DNA of 64,000 nucleotides from Anaerostipes sp. Lineage in GTDB: Bacteria > Bacillota > Clostridia > Lachnospirales > Lachnospiraceae. Positions 51,070 to 60,939 of this stretch are shown piece by piece. Each line of letters begins with the position of its first letter. Positions within the stretch are counted from its first letter, which is position 1. The stretch is from NCBI RefSeq assembly GCF_018381315.1, contig NZ_JAGZSD010000009.1:1-64000 (forward strand). Direction: 5' to 3'. The translations under genes and the position numbers were made by a program. The notes under the pieces were generated by a model that worked only from the letters and a program-made list of their open reading frames with translations, did no database searches and was not told the origin of the DNA.

Positions 51070-51819
51070 TTGAGAGTTGCTTTAATTGATGATGAAACTG
51101 AATATCTTCATCGTATGACAGAATACTGCAATGAGTTTTATAAACAAAAAAATCTGCAGCTTGACCTTTCTGTTTTTCATTCGGGTGAATCTTTTCTGGA
51201 CAGCTTTCAGAAAAGTTCCTATGCCATCGTGTTTATGGATATTTATATGAAAGGCATGGGAGGAATTGAGGCGGCACAAAATCTTCGAAAAAAGGACAGT
51301 GAGTGTATCCTGATCTTTCTGACCTCCAGCCCGGATTTCATGCCGGATGCATTCTCCTGTCATGCTTTTGAATATATCACCAAGCCGTTTACAAAAGACC
51401 GGGTATTTCAGGTACTGGAGGATGTCCTTAGGATTATGCCGCCCGTTTCCCGCTTTATTGAGATTCTCAGTGAACGGAAAAAGGTTCCTATACTCCTTTC
51501 GGATGTAATGTCTGTCATAAGTGACGGTCATTATCTTGAGATCACTCTGGCGGATAACTCATCCTTGAGAAGCCGTATGACTGCAGGGAATTTTCTGAAT
51601 CTTACGGATAACGACCCACGTTTTCTTTCTGTCAACAAGGGGGTTATCCTGAATGCCGACTATATAAACAGGATCGAGAATCACTGCTGTACCCTGGAAA
51701 ATGGTGCAAAATTCCCGATCCGTGTGAGGAAGCGCAGGCAGATAGAAGAAGAGGTGAGAAACTATCATTTTAAGAAGATCCGCAGCCGGCAAAAGTATTC
51801 TTCGGAGCAGCCAAAATGA
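51070..51819 (+). CDS. LytTR-family response regulator
   Basis: 249 residues. Receiver domain with D7, D8, the phosphoacceptor Asp57 in VFMDIYMKG and Lys in ITKPFTKD; C-terminal LytTR DNA-binding domain with SVNKGVILNADYINRIENH and FPIRVRKRRQIEEE. Starts with TTG after AAAGGAA about nine bases upstream; MRVALIDDE is the correct receiver start and no in-frame ATG is suitable. 56 bases after its kinase and probably activates its own operon through the repeat upstream. Confidence 0.9.
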   Translation: MRVALIDDETEYLHRMTEYCNEFYKQKNLQLDLSVFHSGESFLDSFQKSSYAIVFMDIYMKGMGGIEAAQNLRKKDSECILIFLTSSPDFMPDAFSCHAFEYITKPFTKDRVFQVLEDVLRIMPPVSRFIEILSERKKVPILLSDVMSVISDGHYLEITLADNSSLRSRMTAGNFLNLTDNDPRFLSVNKGVILNADYINRIENHCCTLENGAKFPIRVRKRRQIEEEVRNYHFKKIRSRQKYSSEQPK

Positions 51820-51840
51820 AAAAATCTCATGCTCATGTTA

Positions 51841-51883
51841 AAAGCCGGCAAAAGCCTGATAATCTTTGGCTTTTGCCGGCTTT
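51841..51883. terminator. Bidirectional terminator
   Basis: A perfect 16-bp stem, AAAGCCGGCAAAAGCC (51841-51856) with GGCTTTTGCCGGCTTT (51868-51883), between the convergent LytTR gene and queA. Confidence 0.9.
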
Positions 51884-51903
51884 GTTCTGCTCAGCTTCTT
51901 ACT

Positions 51904-52929
51904 TTATAATATGAACATCGCATCTCCAAAGCTGAAGAAACGGTACCGTTCCTTCACCGCTTCCTCATATGCATGAAGGATATGCTCTTTTCCTGCCAAT
52001 GCAGACACCAGCATCAAAAGTGTAGACTCCGGCAGATGGAAATTTGTGATGAGGCCGTCAATAACCTTAAACTGATAGCCGGGATAAATAAAGATCTCCG
52101 TCCATCCGCTTTTGGGCTCAATATGACCATCTTCATCTGCGGCAGATTCCAAAGTCCGTGTACTTGTGGTTCCCACAGAAATAATCCTTCCGCCTTCCTC
52201 TCTGGTCCGGTTGATCTTATCCGCTGCCTCTTCATCCACATAATAGAATTCCGAATGCATATGATGCTCTGTCACATCTTCCACTTTTACCGGCCGAAAG
52301 GTGCCAAGCCCTACATGCAGAGTGACGTAGGCGAGCCTGATGCCCTTTTCTTCAATCTCTTTGAGCAGTTCTTTTGTAAAATGCAGTCCCGCTGTAGGAG
52401 CAGCCGCAGAACCCTCATGCTTGGCATACACGGTCTGATACCGGTTCTTATCCTCCAGCTGATGAGTGATATACGGAGGCAGCGGCATCTGTCCAAGCTC
52501 GTCCAGAACTTCCTCAAAAATCCCATCGAACTCAAACCGTACAAGCCGGTTCCCCTCATCTACAATATCCATGACTTCTCCCATAAGCTTTCCGCCGCCA
52601 AAAGAAATCCTTGTCCCCGGTTTTGCCTTTCTCCCTGGTTTTACAAGCGTTTCCCAAGTATTGTCCTGTTTTCTTTTTAACAGCAAAACCTCAATCTTGG
52701 CGCCGGTTCCTTCCTTTTCTCCGATGAGACGCGCCGGGATGACTTTTGTATCATTTAATACAAGGCAGTCGCCCTTTTTCAGATGTCCAATAACGCTTCG
52801 GAAAACCTCATGTCTGATCTCCCCTGTCTCTTTATCCAATACTAATAATCTTGAACTTGAACGGTCGGCCAGCGGATCCTGGGCGATCAGCTCTTCCGGC
52901 AGGTCAAATGTAAAATCTGATGTTTTCAT
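51904..52929 (-). CDS. queA: S-adenosylmethionine:tRNA ribosyltransferase-isomerase QueA
   Basis: QueA transfers and rearranges the ribosyl of SAM to preQ1-tRNA in queuosine synthesis. The 341 residues include FDLPEELIAQ, LVLNDTKVIPARL, GSAAAPTAGLHFT, LHVGLGTFRPV, FIYPGYQFKVIDGLITNFHLPEST (split at IDGL) and the end RYRFFSFGDAMFIL. Complete. No tgt is in the window. Confidence 0.96.
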   Translation of the reverse strand: MKTSDFTFDLPEELIAQDPLADRSSSRLLVLDKETGEIRHEVFRSVIGHLKKGDCLVLNDTKVIPARLIGEKEGTGAKIEVLLLKRKQDNTWETLVKPGRKAKPGTRISFGGGKLMGEVMDIVDEGNRLVRFEFDGIFEEVLDELGQMPLPPYITHQLEDKNRYQTVYAKHEGSAAAPTAGLHFTKELLKEIEEKGIRLAYVTLHVGLGTFRPVKVEDVTEHHMHSEFYYVDEEAADKINRTREEGGRIISVGTTSTRTLESAADEDGHIEPKSGWTEIFIYPGYQFKVIDGLITNFHLPESTLLMLVSALAGKEHILHAYEEAVKERYRFFSFGDAMFIL

Positions 52930-53116
52930 AAATGCTCCTGTTTTCTCCTAATTATTTTCAATATGTTAGTATATCATTAAAAGCATGGACCTGCAATGAG
53001 AAGCCTTGTTTTCTTCAATTTTCCGGCCCTTTCACCGCTGAATCATATTATAATTGCAAGCCTTCTGAAATAAGGGTAAAATGAAGATAACACAAGACAA
53101 AAAGGAGGTACCCATT

Positions 53117-53470
53117 ATGAAGAAAGATGTATTGGATTTTGTTATTGAAAAAACTCACGAACTGATTAATTCCCCTACCTGCAGCAAAGAGACCAAAGAG
53201 GCAGCCAATGCCTGGCTGAGCGCTGTGGAGAACGGCAAAGAAACAGAGGAAACACAGAGATACATAGCCGAATTGGAAGAAGATATTATGCCAGTTGACA
53301 CTCTGATCGCTTTTGCAGAGTCTGACGCCGGAGCACAGGTATTCGGAGCAGACAAAGCAAAAGACGTTGCCGCACATGCCAGGGACATCAAGTCAAACGG
53401 TGCCGAATACTGTGACTGTCCTGCCTGTGCAGCTGCAGCCGCCATCCTGGAAATAAAAGATCAGCTCTAG
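53117..53470 (+). CDS. Small acidic helical protein with a CDCPAC motif
   Basis: A 117-residue, mostly helical acidic protein ending in YCDCPACAAAAAILEIKDQL; the CDCPAC motif could bind a metal. ATG 53117 has AAAGGAGG six bases upstream. Proteins like this in Lachnospiraceae are often labelled by automatic annotation as Hsp90-type chaperones, but nothing in the sequence supports a chaperone ATPase. Single gene, with a terminator after it. Function unknown. Confidence 0.75.
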   Translation: MKKDVLDFVIEKTHELINSPTCSKETKEAANAWLSAVENGKETEETQRYIAELEEDIMPVDTLIAFAESDAGAQVFGADKAKDVAAHARDIKSNGAEYCDCPACAAAAAILEIKDQL

Positions 53471-53495
53471 GAAACCCGCAAAACTTATATAACTT

Positions 53496-53545
53496 CAGCT
53501 GCCCCGGATATACAGCATATCGTCTGCATATCCGGGGGCTGTTTT
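53496..53545. terminator. Terminator shared by two convergent genes
   Basis: CAGCTGCCCCGGATA pairs with TATCCGGGGGCTG around an inner stem (GCAT/ATGC-type loop), followed by TTTT on the plus strand. It overlaps the stop of the leftward sulfotransferase gene. Confidence 0.8.
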
Positions 53546-55184
53546 AACCTGCAGTTTCCTGGCCCTGGCTGTACCAATAATTTTTAAAGTCGTATTTGAG
53601 TACACGGTAAGCATATTTGTCCGCGTCATAGGTAAATTTCCCGATCAGTTTTCCTTTGCTGTCGTATTCACCATAGGATTTATCCATGCCGCTGCTGTAA
53701 GTAATGTTTCCGTGATATTGCTGGACACTGCTTACAATGCTGGAATAAGGCAGTGCAAAGGAAGTGACAAGTTTATAAGTTCCCTTATTCTCGTCAACCA
53801 GATACTTATAGTACATAGACTTTGTGCCGGATTCAAATTCTCCGGTCCCCGGATACAGGCTCCAGTCAAAACTTGGGTACGCAGATGAACTTCCGTAATT
53901 ATTGTTGAACATATAAAGGTAATACTGTCCATCTTCTAAAGAATCGTCTTTTTCATAAGTGATCGTGTGCTGTCCTGCCTGGGACACAAACGTGCCGCTC
54001 TTTTTCAGCTGGTATTTTTTAAGCCCTGTCCCTTCATAGAGGCTGCCCCCATGGATCAGATAATCGATGGATGGGGTTTTATAAATATTCTTCATCTTGA
54101 TCACCGTGCTCTGTTCTCTGCTGCTCAGTACGAGACTTCCGTCCTCCAATATGTCAAAGGAATTCAGATGAATCCAGTCAAGTTCCGTTCCCCCGTATGT
54201 GTTTTTCCCGCTTTCTCTCTGCTTTGCCGTCTTTCTGATTTCCTTAAAATATTCCTCAAAATCAATAAGTTTTTCCACTTTCCCGGTTTTTACATCCACT
54301 GCGATTAACACATCTTCTATAGTATCTTTTTTCTTGTCATTGACCAGGCAGAGAATCTTATGGCTGTCCTCGTCATAAGCAAAATCGTGGTGCAGTTCAT
54401 ATCCGCCGATAGAGTAAGTCTTCGTCACTTTGCCCAGTCCGTTGACGAGTGCGATTTTGTCCTCTTCATAAGAATAGGCCATCTGTCCCCCAATGAACAA
54501 AAGGCGGTCTGACCGGTAGGAATTCAGAGGGATCTTTCCTCTGCTGGTGCCGCTGTTGTCGTAAAGATAAATATTTGCATTATCGGTCTTATCATGTCCC
54601 AGCATGGCAAACAGCCCGCCGGACAGCTCCGTGGTCCCGTTTCCGCTTTTTAAGCTGGAAACTGCCGGAATCTCGGAATCTGCCGCTGTTGTCACCCGGA
54701 AAGCTTCCCTGTAATCAATGTTTTCATCTTTATCATAAAAGGTGAGCAGTACTTGATTGCTCTTGCCCGGCACAAGCCCCGTAATCAAAAACTCCTGCTC
54801 ATCTTTCCTGCTGCTGTTATTCTTCAGGGTATACGAATAATCAGCTTTTCCCTTGACCCGAATCGTACACTTTACCGTGACTTCTTCGGATGAGATCCCG
54901 TAAAAATACACGGCGCCTGTATTGGTGCCGTACGGATTCTTAACAAGAAGCGGATCCTTAACAGTATACTTCTTTTTTGTTTTCCACTTGGCCAGCTGCT
55001 GGTCTGTCTCCTTCTGGTAAGCCTTCGTATAAATATTTGTTTCTTTATGTTTGACTGTTTTCACCTTGCTGCTTATCTTTACAGGTGCAGACTCTGCCCA
55101 GACAAGAGGCAGCAGGTTCCGGCTGAATGCGAAACCTGCTGCTGTGATGAGTGCTAATAAAATAATATAATGCTTTTTCTTCAT
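53544..55184 (-). CDS. Aryl-sulfate sulfotransferase (second of two tandem copies), secreted
   Basis: A 546-residue ASST of the PAPS-independent type, which moves sulfate between phenolic esters and phenols via a sulfohistidine. A signal peptide (MKKKHYIILLALITAAGFAF...VWAES) directs export. Active-site landmarks: HHDF (H265/266), DWIHLNS (H339, N341), SSREQST (R356) and SQAGQHT (H406), the order of E. coli ASST H252, H356/N358, R374 and H436. ATG 55184 has GGAGGAAG upstream; ATG 55283 is upstream of it and rejected. About 60 percent similar to its neighbour by eye. Confidence 0.85.
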   Translation of the reverse strand: MKKKHYIILLALITAAGFAFSRNLLPLVWAESAPVKISSKVKTVKHKETNIYTKAYQKETDQQLAKWKTKKKYTVKDPLLVKNPYGTNTGAVYFYGISSEEVTVKCTIRVKGKADYSYTLKNNSSRKDEQEFLITGLVPGKSNQVLLTFYDKDENIDYREAFRVTTAADSEIPAVSSLKSGNGTTELSGGLFAMLGHDKTDNANIYLYDNSGTSRGKIPLNSYRSDRLLFIGGQMAYSYEEDKIALVNGLGKVTKTYSIGGYELHHDFAYDEDSHKILCLVNDKKKDTIEDVLIAVDVKTGKVEKLIDFEEYFKEIRKTAKQRESGKNTYGGTELDWIHLNSFDILEDGSLVLSSREQSTVIKMKNIYKTPSIDYLIHGGSLYEGTGLKKYQLKKSGTFVSQAGQHTITYEKDDSLEDGQYYLYMFNNNYGSSSAYPSFDWSLYPGTGEFESGTKSMYYKYLVDENKGTYKLVTSFALPYSSIVSSVQQYHGNITYSSGMDKSYGEYDSKGKLIGKFTYDADKYAYRVLKYDFKNYWYSQGQETAG

Positions 55185-55285
55185 GCTTCCTCCATTCCTT
55201 TCATTTGATCTGACAGGAATAGAATACAAGATAAATCTTGTTAAACTTTGAAGAAAATGTGAGAATTTTGTGTATAAAACCAATC

Positions 55286-56977
55286 CTAGAATAAATATCC
55301 TTGAAAATTGTACTTCATGACTCTGTAGGAATACTTATCCGCATCGTAGCTAAAGGAATAAATCAGCTTTCCGTCCTTGTCGTATTCCCCAAAGGTTTTG
55401 CTTGTTCCGCTTCCGAAAGAGATATTGTTCTTCATGTGCTCCACGCTGCTGACAATCGGTGAGTATGGGATTGCGAACGACTGAACAAGCTTGTACGTTC
55501 TTTTATTTTCATCCACAAGATATTTATAATACATGGACTTATCCCCTTCTTTCATTGTTCCCGTGCCAGGGAACATACTCCAGTCAAAGCTCTTGATCGT
55601 GGCTGAATATCCATAGTTGTTATTAAACATATAGAGATAGTACTGTCCCTTCGGAAGTGATTTATCATGTTCAACTGAAATGGTATGCTGCCCTGCCTGT
55701 CCCACAAAGGTGCCCTCTTTTTTCAGCATATATTTCTGATAATCTGTTCCGTTGTAGACAGTGCCTCCATGGATCAGGTAATCCACCTCCGGCTTTTCAA
55801 AGACATTTTTCATCTTGATGAGAGTGCTCTGTTCCCTGCTGCTGAAAATCATACTGTCATCATCGATCATATTCATGGAATTTAAATGAATCCAGTCTAA
55901 TCCGGTTCCCCCGTAGGTATTTTTCTTCGGACGGTATGCCAGGTTTCTCATAGTTTTAAAGTAGTCCTCAAAGTCGATCAGTTCCTTGACTTCTCCTGTT
56001 TTTACATCCACGGATACAACCACATCCTCAATGGTATCCTGCTTTTTGTCATTGACCAGACAAATGAACTTGTTTTGCTTTTCAGCATACAGAAAATCGT
56101 GGTGAAATTCATAATTTTCGCCCAGATCATAGGTCTTTGTAACTTTTCCAAGACGGCTGACCATGGCAATCTTGTTAAAATCATAAGAGTACGCCATTTC
56201 ATCACCGACAAAGAGCAGGCGGTCTGTGCGGTACTTATTCAAAGGCATCCGTCCTCTGTTGACTCCATTGTTGTCATAGAGATAAATGTTGGCATTCTGG
56301 GCTTTATCATGACCAAGCAGTGCAAACAGCCCGTCCTCCATTTTTTGTGAAGAAGTCCCCTTGGTTTTTTTCAGTATTCTCGGTATGACATTGTCCTCCG
56401 GAATATCCACATAAAAATACTGCTTTTCGACAGCCCTTTTGTCTTCATTAAAAAATTCCATGGTTACCTTATTTCTTGTTCCCGCAGAAAGCCCGATGAT
56501 CTGGTACTCATGGGTTGTGCTGTATTTCTTTTTTCCCTTTAATGTATGCTTATATACAGCTGCTCCGACATTGGGTGCTTCTACGGTGCAGACAGCATAG
56601 GATGCACGGTCTGTTTTTCCATAATAGTATAGGGCAGTGGTATTTGTACCATAGGCATTACGAATTACCATAGGTTTCTGAATCGTATAATTTTTCTTTT
56701 TCTGCTTGTCAATCTGATCCTGAGATTCCTTTTGGTAAGCTTCTGTAAACACATCCTTTTCCTTGTGTTCCAGTGTCATCGGCTTAACTTTAATCTCCCT
56801 TAGCTTTACACTTTTTAAAAACTGCTCTTCCTTGTAATTTGCGTATACCCGGTATCCGAAAAAACCGGCTGCCATAAGAACCAGAACTGCCAAAATGCAT
56901 ATCATAACTTTTTTCTGTTTATGTTTTTTTGACTCTCTTCCCTGCATTTCTTCAATCATTCCTTTCAGATAGCTCAT
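55286..56977 (-). CDS. Aryl-sulfate sulfotransferase (first of two tandem copies), membrane-anchored
   Basis: A 563-residue paralog. The N-terminus has about 20 charged residues before a hydrophobic segment (VMICILAVLVLMAAGFFGYR), so it looks like a type II signal-anchor, not a cleaved signal. Catalytic landmarks are complete: HHDF, DWIHLNS, SSREQST, GQAGQHT. It is 101 bases upstream of the second copy and in the same direction. Different anchoring of the pair suggests one cell-bound and one secreted or wall-associated enzyme. Confidence 0.85.
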   Translation of the reverse strand: MSYLKGMIEEMQGRESKKHKQKKVMICILAVLVLMAAGFFGYRVYANYKEEQFLKSVKLREIKVKPMTLEHKEKDVFTEAYQKESQDQIDKQKKKNYTIQKPMVIRNAYGTNTTALYYYGKTDRASYAVCTVEAPNVGAAVYKHTLKGKKKYSTTHEYQIIGLSAGTRNKVTMEFFNEDKRAVEKQYFYVDIPEDNVIPRILKKTKGTSSQKMEDGLFALLGHDKAQNANIYLYDNNGVNRGRMPLNKYRTDRLLFVGDEMAYSYDFNKIAMVSRLGKVTKTYDLGENYEFHHDFLYAEKQNKFICLVNDKKQDTIEDVVVSVDVKTGEVKELIDFEDYFKTMRNLAYRPKKNTYGGTGLDWIHLNSMNMIDDDSMIFSSREQSTLIKMKNVFEKPEVDYLIHGGTVYNGTDYQKYMLKKEGTFVGQAGQHTISVEHDKSLPKGQYYLYMFNNNYGYSATIKSFDWSMFPGTGTMKEGDKSMYYKYLVDENKRTYKLVQSFAIPYSPIVSSVEHMKNNISFGSGTSKTFGEYDKDGKLIYSFSYDADKYSYRVMKYNFQGYLF

Positions 56978-57069
56978 TTCTCATTATCCTCCTGTGACAT
57001 TTTCAACGGTATTATATCACATTTTCACAATATATGTAACTATTTTGTAATATTTTTAATATAAATGCA

Positions 57070-57117
57070 AAGAGGAGCAGAAAAACTGCAGTGACTGCAC
57101 TTCCTCTACTCCTCTTA
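57070..57117 (-). terminator. pheT terminator
   Basis: GAGGAG (57072-57077 region) pairs with CTCCTC around an inner GTGCAGTCACTGC dyad; followed by T-rich sequence on the minus strand. It is the first hairpin after the pheT stop. Confidence 0.6.
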
Positions 57118-57138
57118 TTGTTTCCCCTAATTACTTAC

Positions 57139-59559
57139 TTATGCCCTAAGCTCAATTCCCAATGTTTTTAATTCATCTAAAATCTTTTCAACGATCTTGT
57201 TGATCTCCGCTTCCTCCAGTGTTCTGTCCTGAGCACGGAAGGTCAGAGAATATGCAACAGATTTATATCCTTTGTCAATCTGGTCGCCCTCGTAAACATC
57301 AAACAGTTCAAATCCTTCCAGAAGCTTTCCGCCTTTCTCCCTGAAGATCTTTTCAATCTGGCCTACAAAAATCTCTTTTTTGACAACCATACTCAAATCA
57401 CGTTTCATGGCAGGGAATTTTGCCACTCCTGTATATTTACGGTCGAAGGTCGCCTGCTCACAGATCACGGGCATGTCAATGACAGCTGCGTAGACTTCCC
57501 CCTTCATGTCATAGTTTTCAACAGCCTGGGGATGCATCTGTCCGATATATGCGGCTTTTTCTCCGCCGATCAGAACATCAGCCTGGCGTCCCGGATGCAT
57601 AAACGGATGGTCTTTGACCGGAACATATTCAGCCTGTCCGCCAAGTCCCAGATCTCCGAACAAATCCTCCAGTGCCCCTTTCAGCGTGAAGAAATCACAG
57701 TCACCATACATTCCCAAAGTAAGCTGCATCCGTTCATCCGGAAGTTCTGTCAGCGGAAGATTCTTTGGCAGATAGATGTTTCCAAACTCATAAAGGCGTA
57801 CATTCTGATTTCTGTGGCTGTAATTATTTGCAAGGGATGTCATCATGCCATTTAAGGAAATGGTACGCATAATGCTGAAATCCTCACCCAGCGGATTGGA
57901 AATCTTTATTGCCTCCCGCTCCCTGGCATCTTCCGGCAGCAAAAGCAGGTCAAAAACTTTCGGACTTTCAAAAGAGTAGCACATTCCGCCGCTGAATCCA
58001 TTTTTCTCAACGGACTCTCTCGCAATGTCCTCTACCCGGATCTTAAATGGCTTTTTGCCTGCTGTAGCCTCTCCTCTCGGAAGAGTGACCGGAATGTTGT
58101 CGTATCCGTAAAATCTCGCCACTTCCTCTGCCAGATCAGCCATGCAGTTTAAATCCTGCCGGAAAGACGGGATCAGCAGTTCGTTGGCGTCTACATCATA
58201 TTTCACGTCAATGCGTCTGAAATACTCGATCATATCTTCCATGGAGATTTTTGTGCCGAGAAGGGCATTGATCTTGTCTGTCTCTAACGGAAGGCGTACC
58301 GGCTGTTTCGGATTTGGGTATACATCCACAGCGCCCCCGATCACTTCTCCTGCTCCCAGCTCTTCAATCAGCTGGCAAGCACGGTCCATGGCAGCCATTG
58401 CATTTTCCGGGTCCAATCCCTTTTCAAACTTGCTGGAAGCATCCGTCCTAAGACCGATTCTTTTGGAGGAAAGACGAATATTAGTGCCATCGAAGCAGGC
58501 AGCTTCAAATAATAATGTCTTGATATCATCCGTTACCATGGAGTTTTCGCCTCCCATGATACCGGCAATTCCAACTTCCTTTTCCCCATCGCAGATCATG
58601 AGTACATCGCTGTCCAGATTTCTTTCTTCGCCGTCCAGAGTGGTGAACTTATCCCCGTCCTTAGCCCTGCGCACAATAATCTCATTTCCCGCTATGGTGT
58701 CTAAGTCATAGGCATGCATAGGCTGTCCATACTCTTCCATCACATAGTTTGTAATATCTACCAGGTTATTGATCGGACGGATGCCCATAGCTGCCAGCCT
58801 TCTCTGCATCCATTCCGGAGACGGTGCAAGCTTGATATTTTTCACGACTCTGGCCGTATATCTTGGACAAAGTTCTGTATCTTTTACGGTCACTTTGATA
58901 AAATCATTCACGTCCTCGCCGTTGCCTGTCTCTTTTACTACAGGCGGATGGAACTCTTTATGAAAGGTTGCAGCCACTTCTCTTGCCATACCGATCATGC
59001 TGAAACAGTCTACACGATTTGATGTGATCTCAAATTCCACTACCTGGTCACGAAGCCCCATGGCCTCCACAGCATCATCTCCCGGCTTTACATCCTTCTT
59101 AAATATATAAATACCGTCTTCCGGCGCTTCCGGATACATATCTTTGGTAGTTCCCAGTTCCTCCACAGAACACATCATCCCGAAAGATGCCACACCCCTT
59201 AATTTTCCTTTTTTGATTTTGATGCCGTTTTCCGGATTTGGGCTGCCGTCATGGCCTCCGGCTACTCTTCCTCCCACTAAAACCACAGGGACCAGATCAC
59301 CTTCTGATACATTGCTGGCACCTGTGACGATCTGGATGGTCTCTGTTCCCACATCTACCTGGCAGACGATCAGCTTGTCTGCATCCGGATGCTTTTCAAT
59401 GGAAAGAATTTTTCCTACAACAATCTTTTCCAGGTTTTTATCTAATTCCTCATAACATTCCACATTTGATCCGGAAAGTGTCATCTTGTCCACATACTCC
59501 TGAATCGTACAGTCAAGATCCGGCACATATGCCTTGATCCATGAAATTGGTGTATTCAT
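57139..59559 (-). CDS. pheT: Phenylalanine-tRNA ligase beta subunit
   Basis: 806 residues, the normal size. A tRNA-binding domain (KHPDADKLIVCQVDVG), B3/B4 (editing) and B5 domains, and a C-terminal FDX/ferredoxin-fold anticodon-binding domain (YKSVAYSLTFRAQDRTLEEAEI, split at LTFR). Forms an alpha2-beta2 enzyme with pheS, 58 bases upstream on the same strand. Regulated with pheS by the T-box. Confidence 0.97.
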   Translation of the reverse strand: MNTPISWIKAYVPDLDCTIQEYVDKMTLSGSNVECYEELDKNLEKIVVGKILSIEKHPDADKLIVCQVDVGTETIQIVTGASNVSEGDLVPVVLVGGRVAGGHDGSPNPENGIKIKKGKLRGVASFGMMCSVEELGTTKDMYPEAPEDGIYIFKKDVKPGDDAVEAMGLRDQVVEFEITSNRVDCFSMIGMAREVAATFHKEFHPPVVKETGNGEDVNDFIKVTVKDTELCPRYTARVVKNIKLAPSPEWMQRRLAAMGIRPINNLVDITNYVMEEYGQPMHAYDLDTIAGNEIIVRRAKDGDKFTTLDGEERNLDSDVLMICDGEKEVGIAGIMGGENSMVTDDIKTLLFEAACFDGTNIRLSSKRIGLRTDASSKFEKGLDPENAMAAMDRACQLIEELGAGEVIGGAVDVYPNPKQPVRLPLETDKINALLGTKISMEDMIEYFRRIDVKYDVDANELLIPSFRQDLNCMADLAEEVARFYGYDNIPVTLPRGEATAGKKPFKIRVEDIARESVEKNGFSGGMCYSFESPKVFDLLLLPEDAREREAIKISNPLGEDFSIMRTISLNGMMTSLANNYSHRNQNVRLYEFGNIYLPKNLPLTELPDERMQLTLGMYGDCDFFTLKGALEDLFGDLGLGGQAEYVPVKDHPFMHPGRQADVLIGGEKAAYIGQMHPQAVENYDMKGEVYAAVIDMPVICEQATFDRKYTGVAKFPAMKRDLSMVVKKEIFVGQIEKIFREKGGKLLEGFELFDVYEGDQIDKGYKSVAYSLTFRAQDRTLEEAEINKIVEKILDELKTLGIELRA

Positions 59560-59617
59560 TCTCTATTCTCCTTCAATCATTATCCTAAATTCACTGAAAT
59601 CTTCCTAAACTGCCGCT

Positions 59618-60637
59618 TTAGAACTGGCTTAAAAATCTCTTATCATTTTCATAAAGCAGGCGCATATCATCAATCTCATATTTCAGGAGCGCTACACGTT
59701 CCAGACCGATTCCAAAGGCAAAACCTGAATAGATGTCCGGGTCGATTCCGCATGCCCTGAGTACATTCGGATGCACCATACCACAGCCTAAGATCTCGAT
59801 CCAGCCGCTTCCCTTGCACATGCGGCAGCCCTTTCCTCCACACTTAAAGCAAGTGATATCCACCTCTGCGCTTGGCTCTGTGAACGGAAAATGATGCGGG
59901 CGGAATTTGACCTTTGTCTCCGGTCCGAAAAATTCCGTGGCAAACTGCTGAAGCGTCCCTTTCAGATCCGCAAAGGTGATCCCTTTGTCCACGACCAGCC
60001 CCTCCACCTGATGGAAAGACGGAGAGTGGGTAGCATCCACTTCATCGGAGCGGAATACCCTTCCAGGTGCAATCATCCGGATCGGCATTTTGCCTGTCTC
60101 CATCACGCGGGCCTGTACCGGTGATGTCTGTGTTCTCAATAAAATATCTTTTGAGATAAAAAAGGTATCCTGTTCATCCTTCGCGGGATGATTTTCAGGA
60201 ATATTCAGCATTTCAAAATTATACTTATCGTATTCTACTTCCGGGCCTTCCACAACCTCATAGCCCATCCCTATAAATACCCGCTCCAAATCTTCCAGGG
60301 CAATCTGGTTCGGATGACGGTGTCCTTTTTCATGCACCTTTCCTGGAAGCGTCACATCGATGACTTCCTTTTTAAGTTTTTCTTCCATGATCTTTTTCTT
60401 GAGCACGGACATTTCCTTTTCCAGTGCCTGTTCAATAACCGCACGTGTATCGTTGACCATCTGTCCTACGGCAGGACGTTCCTCTTTCGCAACATCCTTC
60501 ATGCCCTTTAATACCTGGGTCAGCTCTCCCTTTTTCCCAAGGACCGCTACCCTGATATCATTCAGAGCGTCCATGGCCTCTGCTGTGTTGATCTTCTCCA
60601 AGGCCTCTTTTCTAATCGCCTCAAGTTTCTCCTTCAT
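59618..60637 (-). CDS. pheS: Phenylalanine-tRNA ligase alpha subunit
   Basis: 339 residues of the catalytic subunit: a coiled N-terminus, class II motifs (HPNQIALEDLERVFIGMGYE, split at FIGM; LRTQTSPVQAR, FRSDEVDATHSPSFHQVEG) and the C-terminal GFAFGIGLERVALLKY (motif 3). ATG 60637 has AAGGAG eight bases upstream; the GTG at 60643 is too close. First gene of the pheST operon. Confidence 0.97.
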   Translation of the reverse strand: MKEKLEAIRKEALEKINTAEAMDALNDIRVAVLGKKGELTQVLKGMKDVAKEERPAVGQMVNDTRAVIEQALEKEMSVLKKKIMEEKLKKEVIDVTLPGKVHEKGHRHPNQIALEDLERVFIGMGYEVVEGPEVEYDKYNFEMLNIPENHPAKDEQDTFFISKDILLRTQTSPVQARVMETGKMPIRMIAPGRVFRSDEVDATHSPSFHQVEGLVVDKGITFADLKGTLQQFATEFFGPETKVKFRPHHFPFTEPSAEVDITCFKCGGKGCRMCKGSGWIEILGCGMVHPNVLRACGIDPDIYSGFAFGIGLERVALLKYEIDDMRLLYENDKRFLSQF

Positions 60638-60663
60638 AATCACTTCTCCTTGTACTTATAGAA

Positions 60664-60705
60664 TTAAAAAATCCCGTTCCTTATAAAATATATAAGGGAC
60701 GGGAA
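60664..60705 (-). terminator. T-box terminator hairpin
   Basis: ATCCCGTTCCTTATA pairs with TATAAGGGACGGGAT; on the minus strand it ends in TTTTTT. It competes with the antiterminator formed by the T-box. Confidence 0.85.
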
Positions 60706-60870
60706 TCATCTCGCGGTACCACCCTAATTCCAGGCACAAAAAGATACCTGGCACTTAGTATCCTGCGTAACGTGCAGCCTGCGTTATCCCCTACTGATAT
60801 TTCAGGGATACAACTCCGGTGTGAAATTCGGGAATAGCTTCCTTACTGTGCACCTTCTCTGTCTTTATCA
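60664..60870 (-). promoter_or_regulatory. T-box riboswitch of the pheST operon (Phe)
   Basis: On the minus strand, the T-box sequence AGGGTGGTACCGCG is at 60725..60712, followed by a terminator hairpin (CCCGTCCCTTATA... with TATAAGGAACGGG and six T at about 60669). The specifier codon is UUC (60825..60823) in GAAUUUCACACC, as expected for phenylalanine. Uncharged tRNA-Phe would stabilise the antiterminator and allow expression. Confidence 0.93.
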
Positions 60871-60876
60871 TTCCTT

Positions 60877-60904
60877 ATTCTATCACACAAAGGCAGAATG
60901 TCAA
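60877..60904 (-). promoter_or_regulatory. pheST promoter
   Basis: On the minus strand TTGACA (60904..60899), a 16-base spacer and TAGAAT (60882..60877), placing +1 at the start of the T-box leader. Confidence 0.75.
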
Positions 60905-60939
60905 GACGGAATAACAATCCTCACCTTATGGATATCTAA

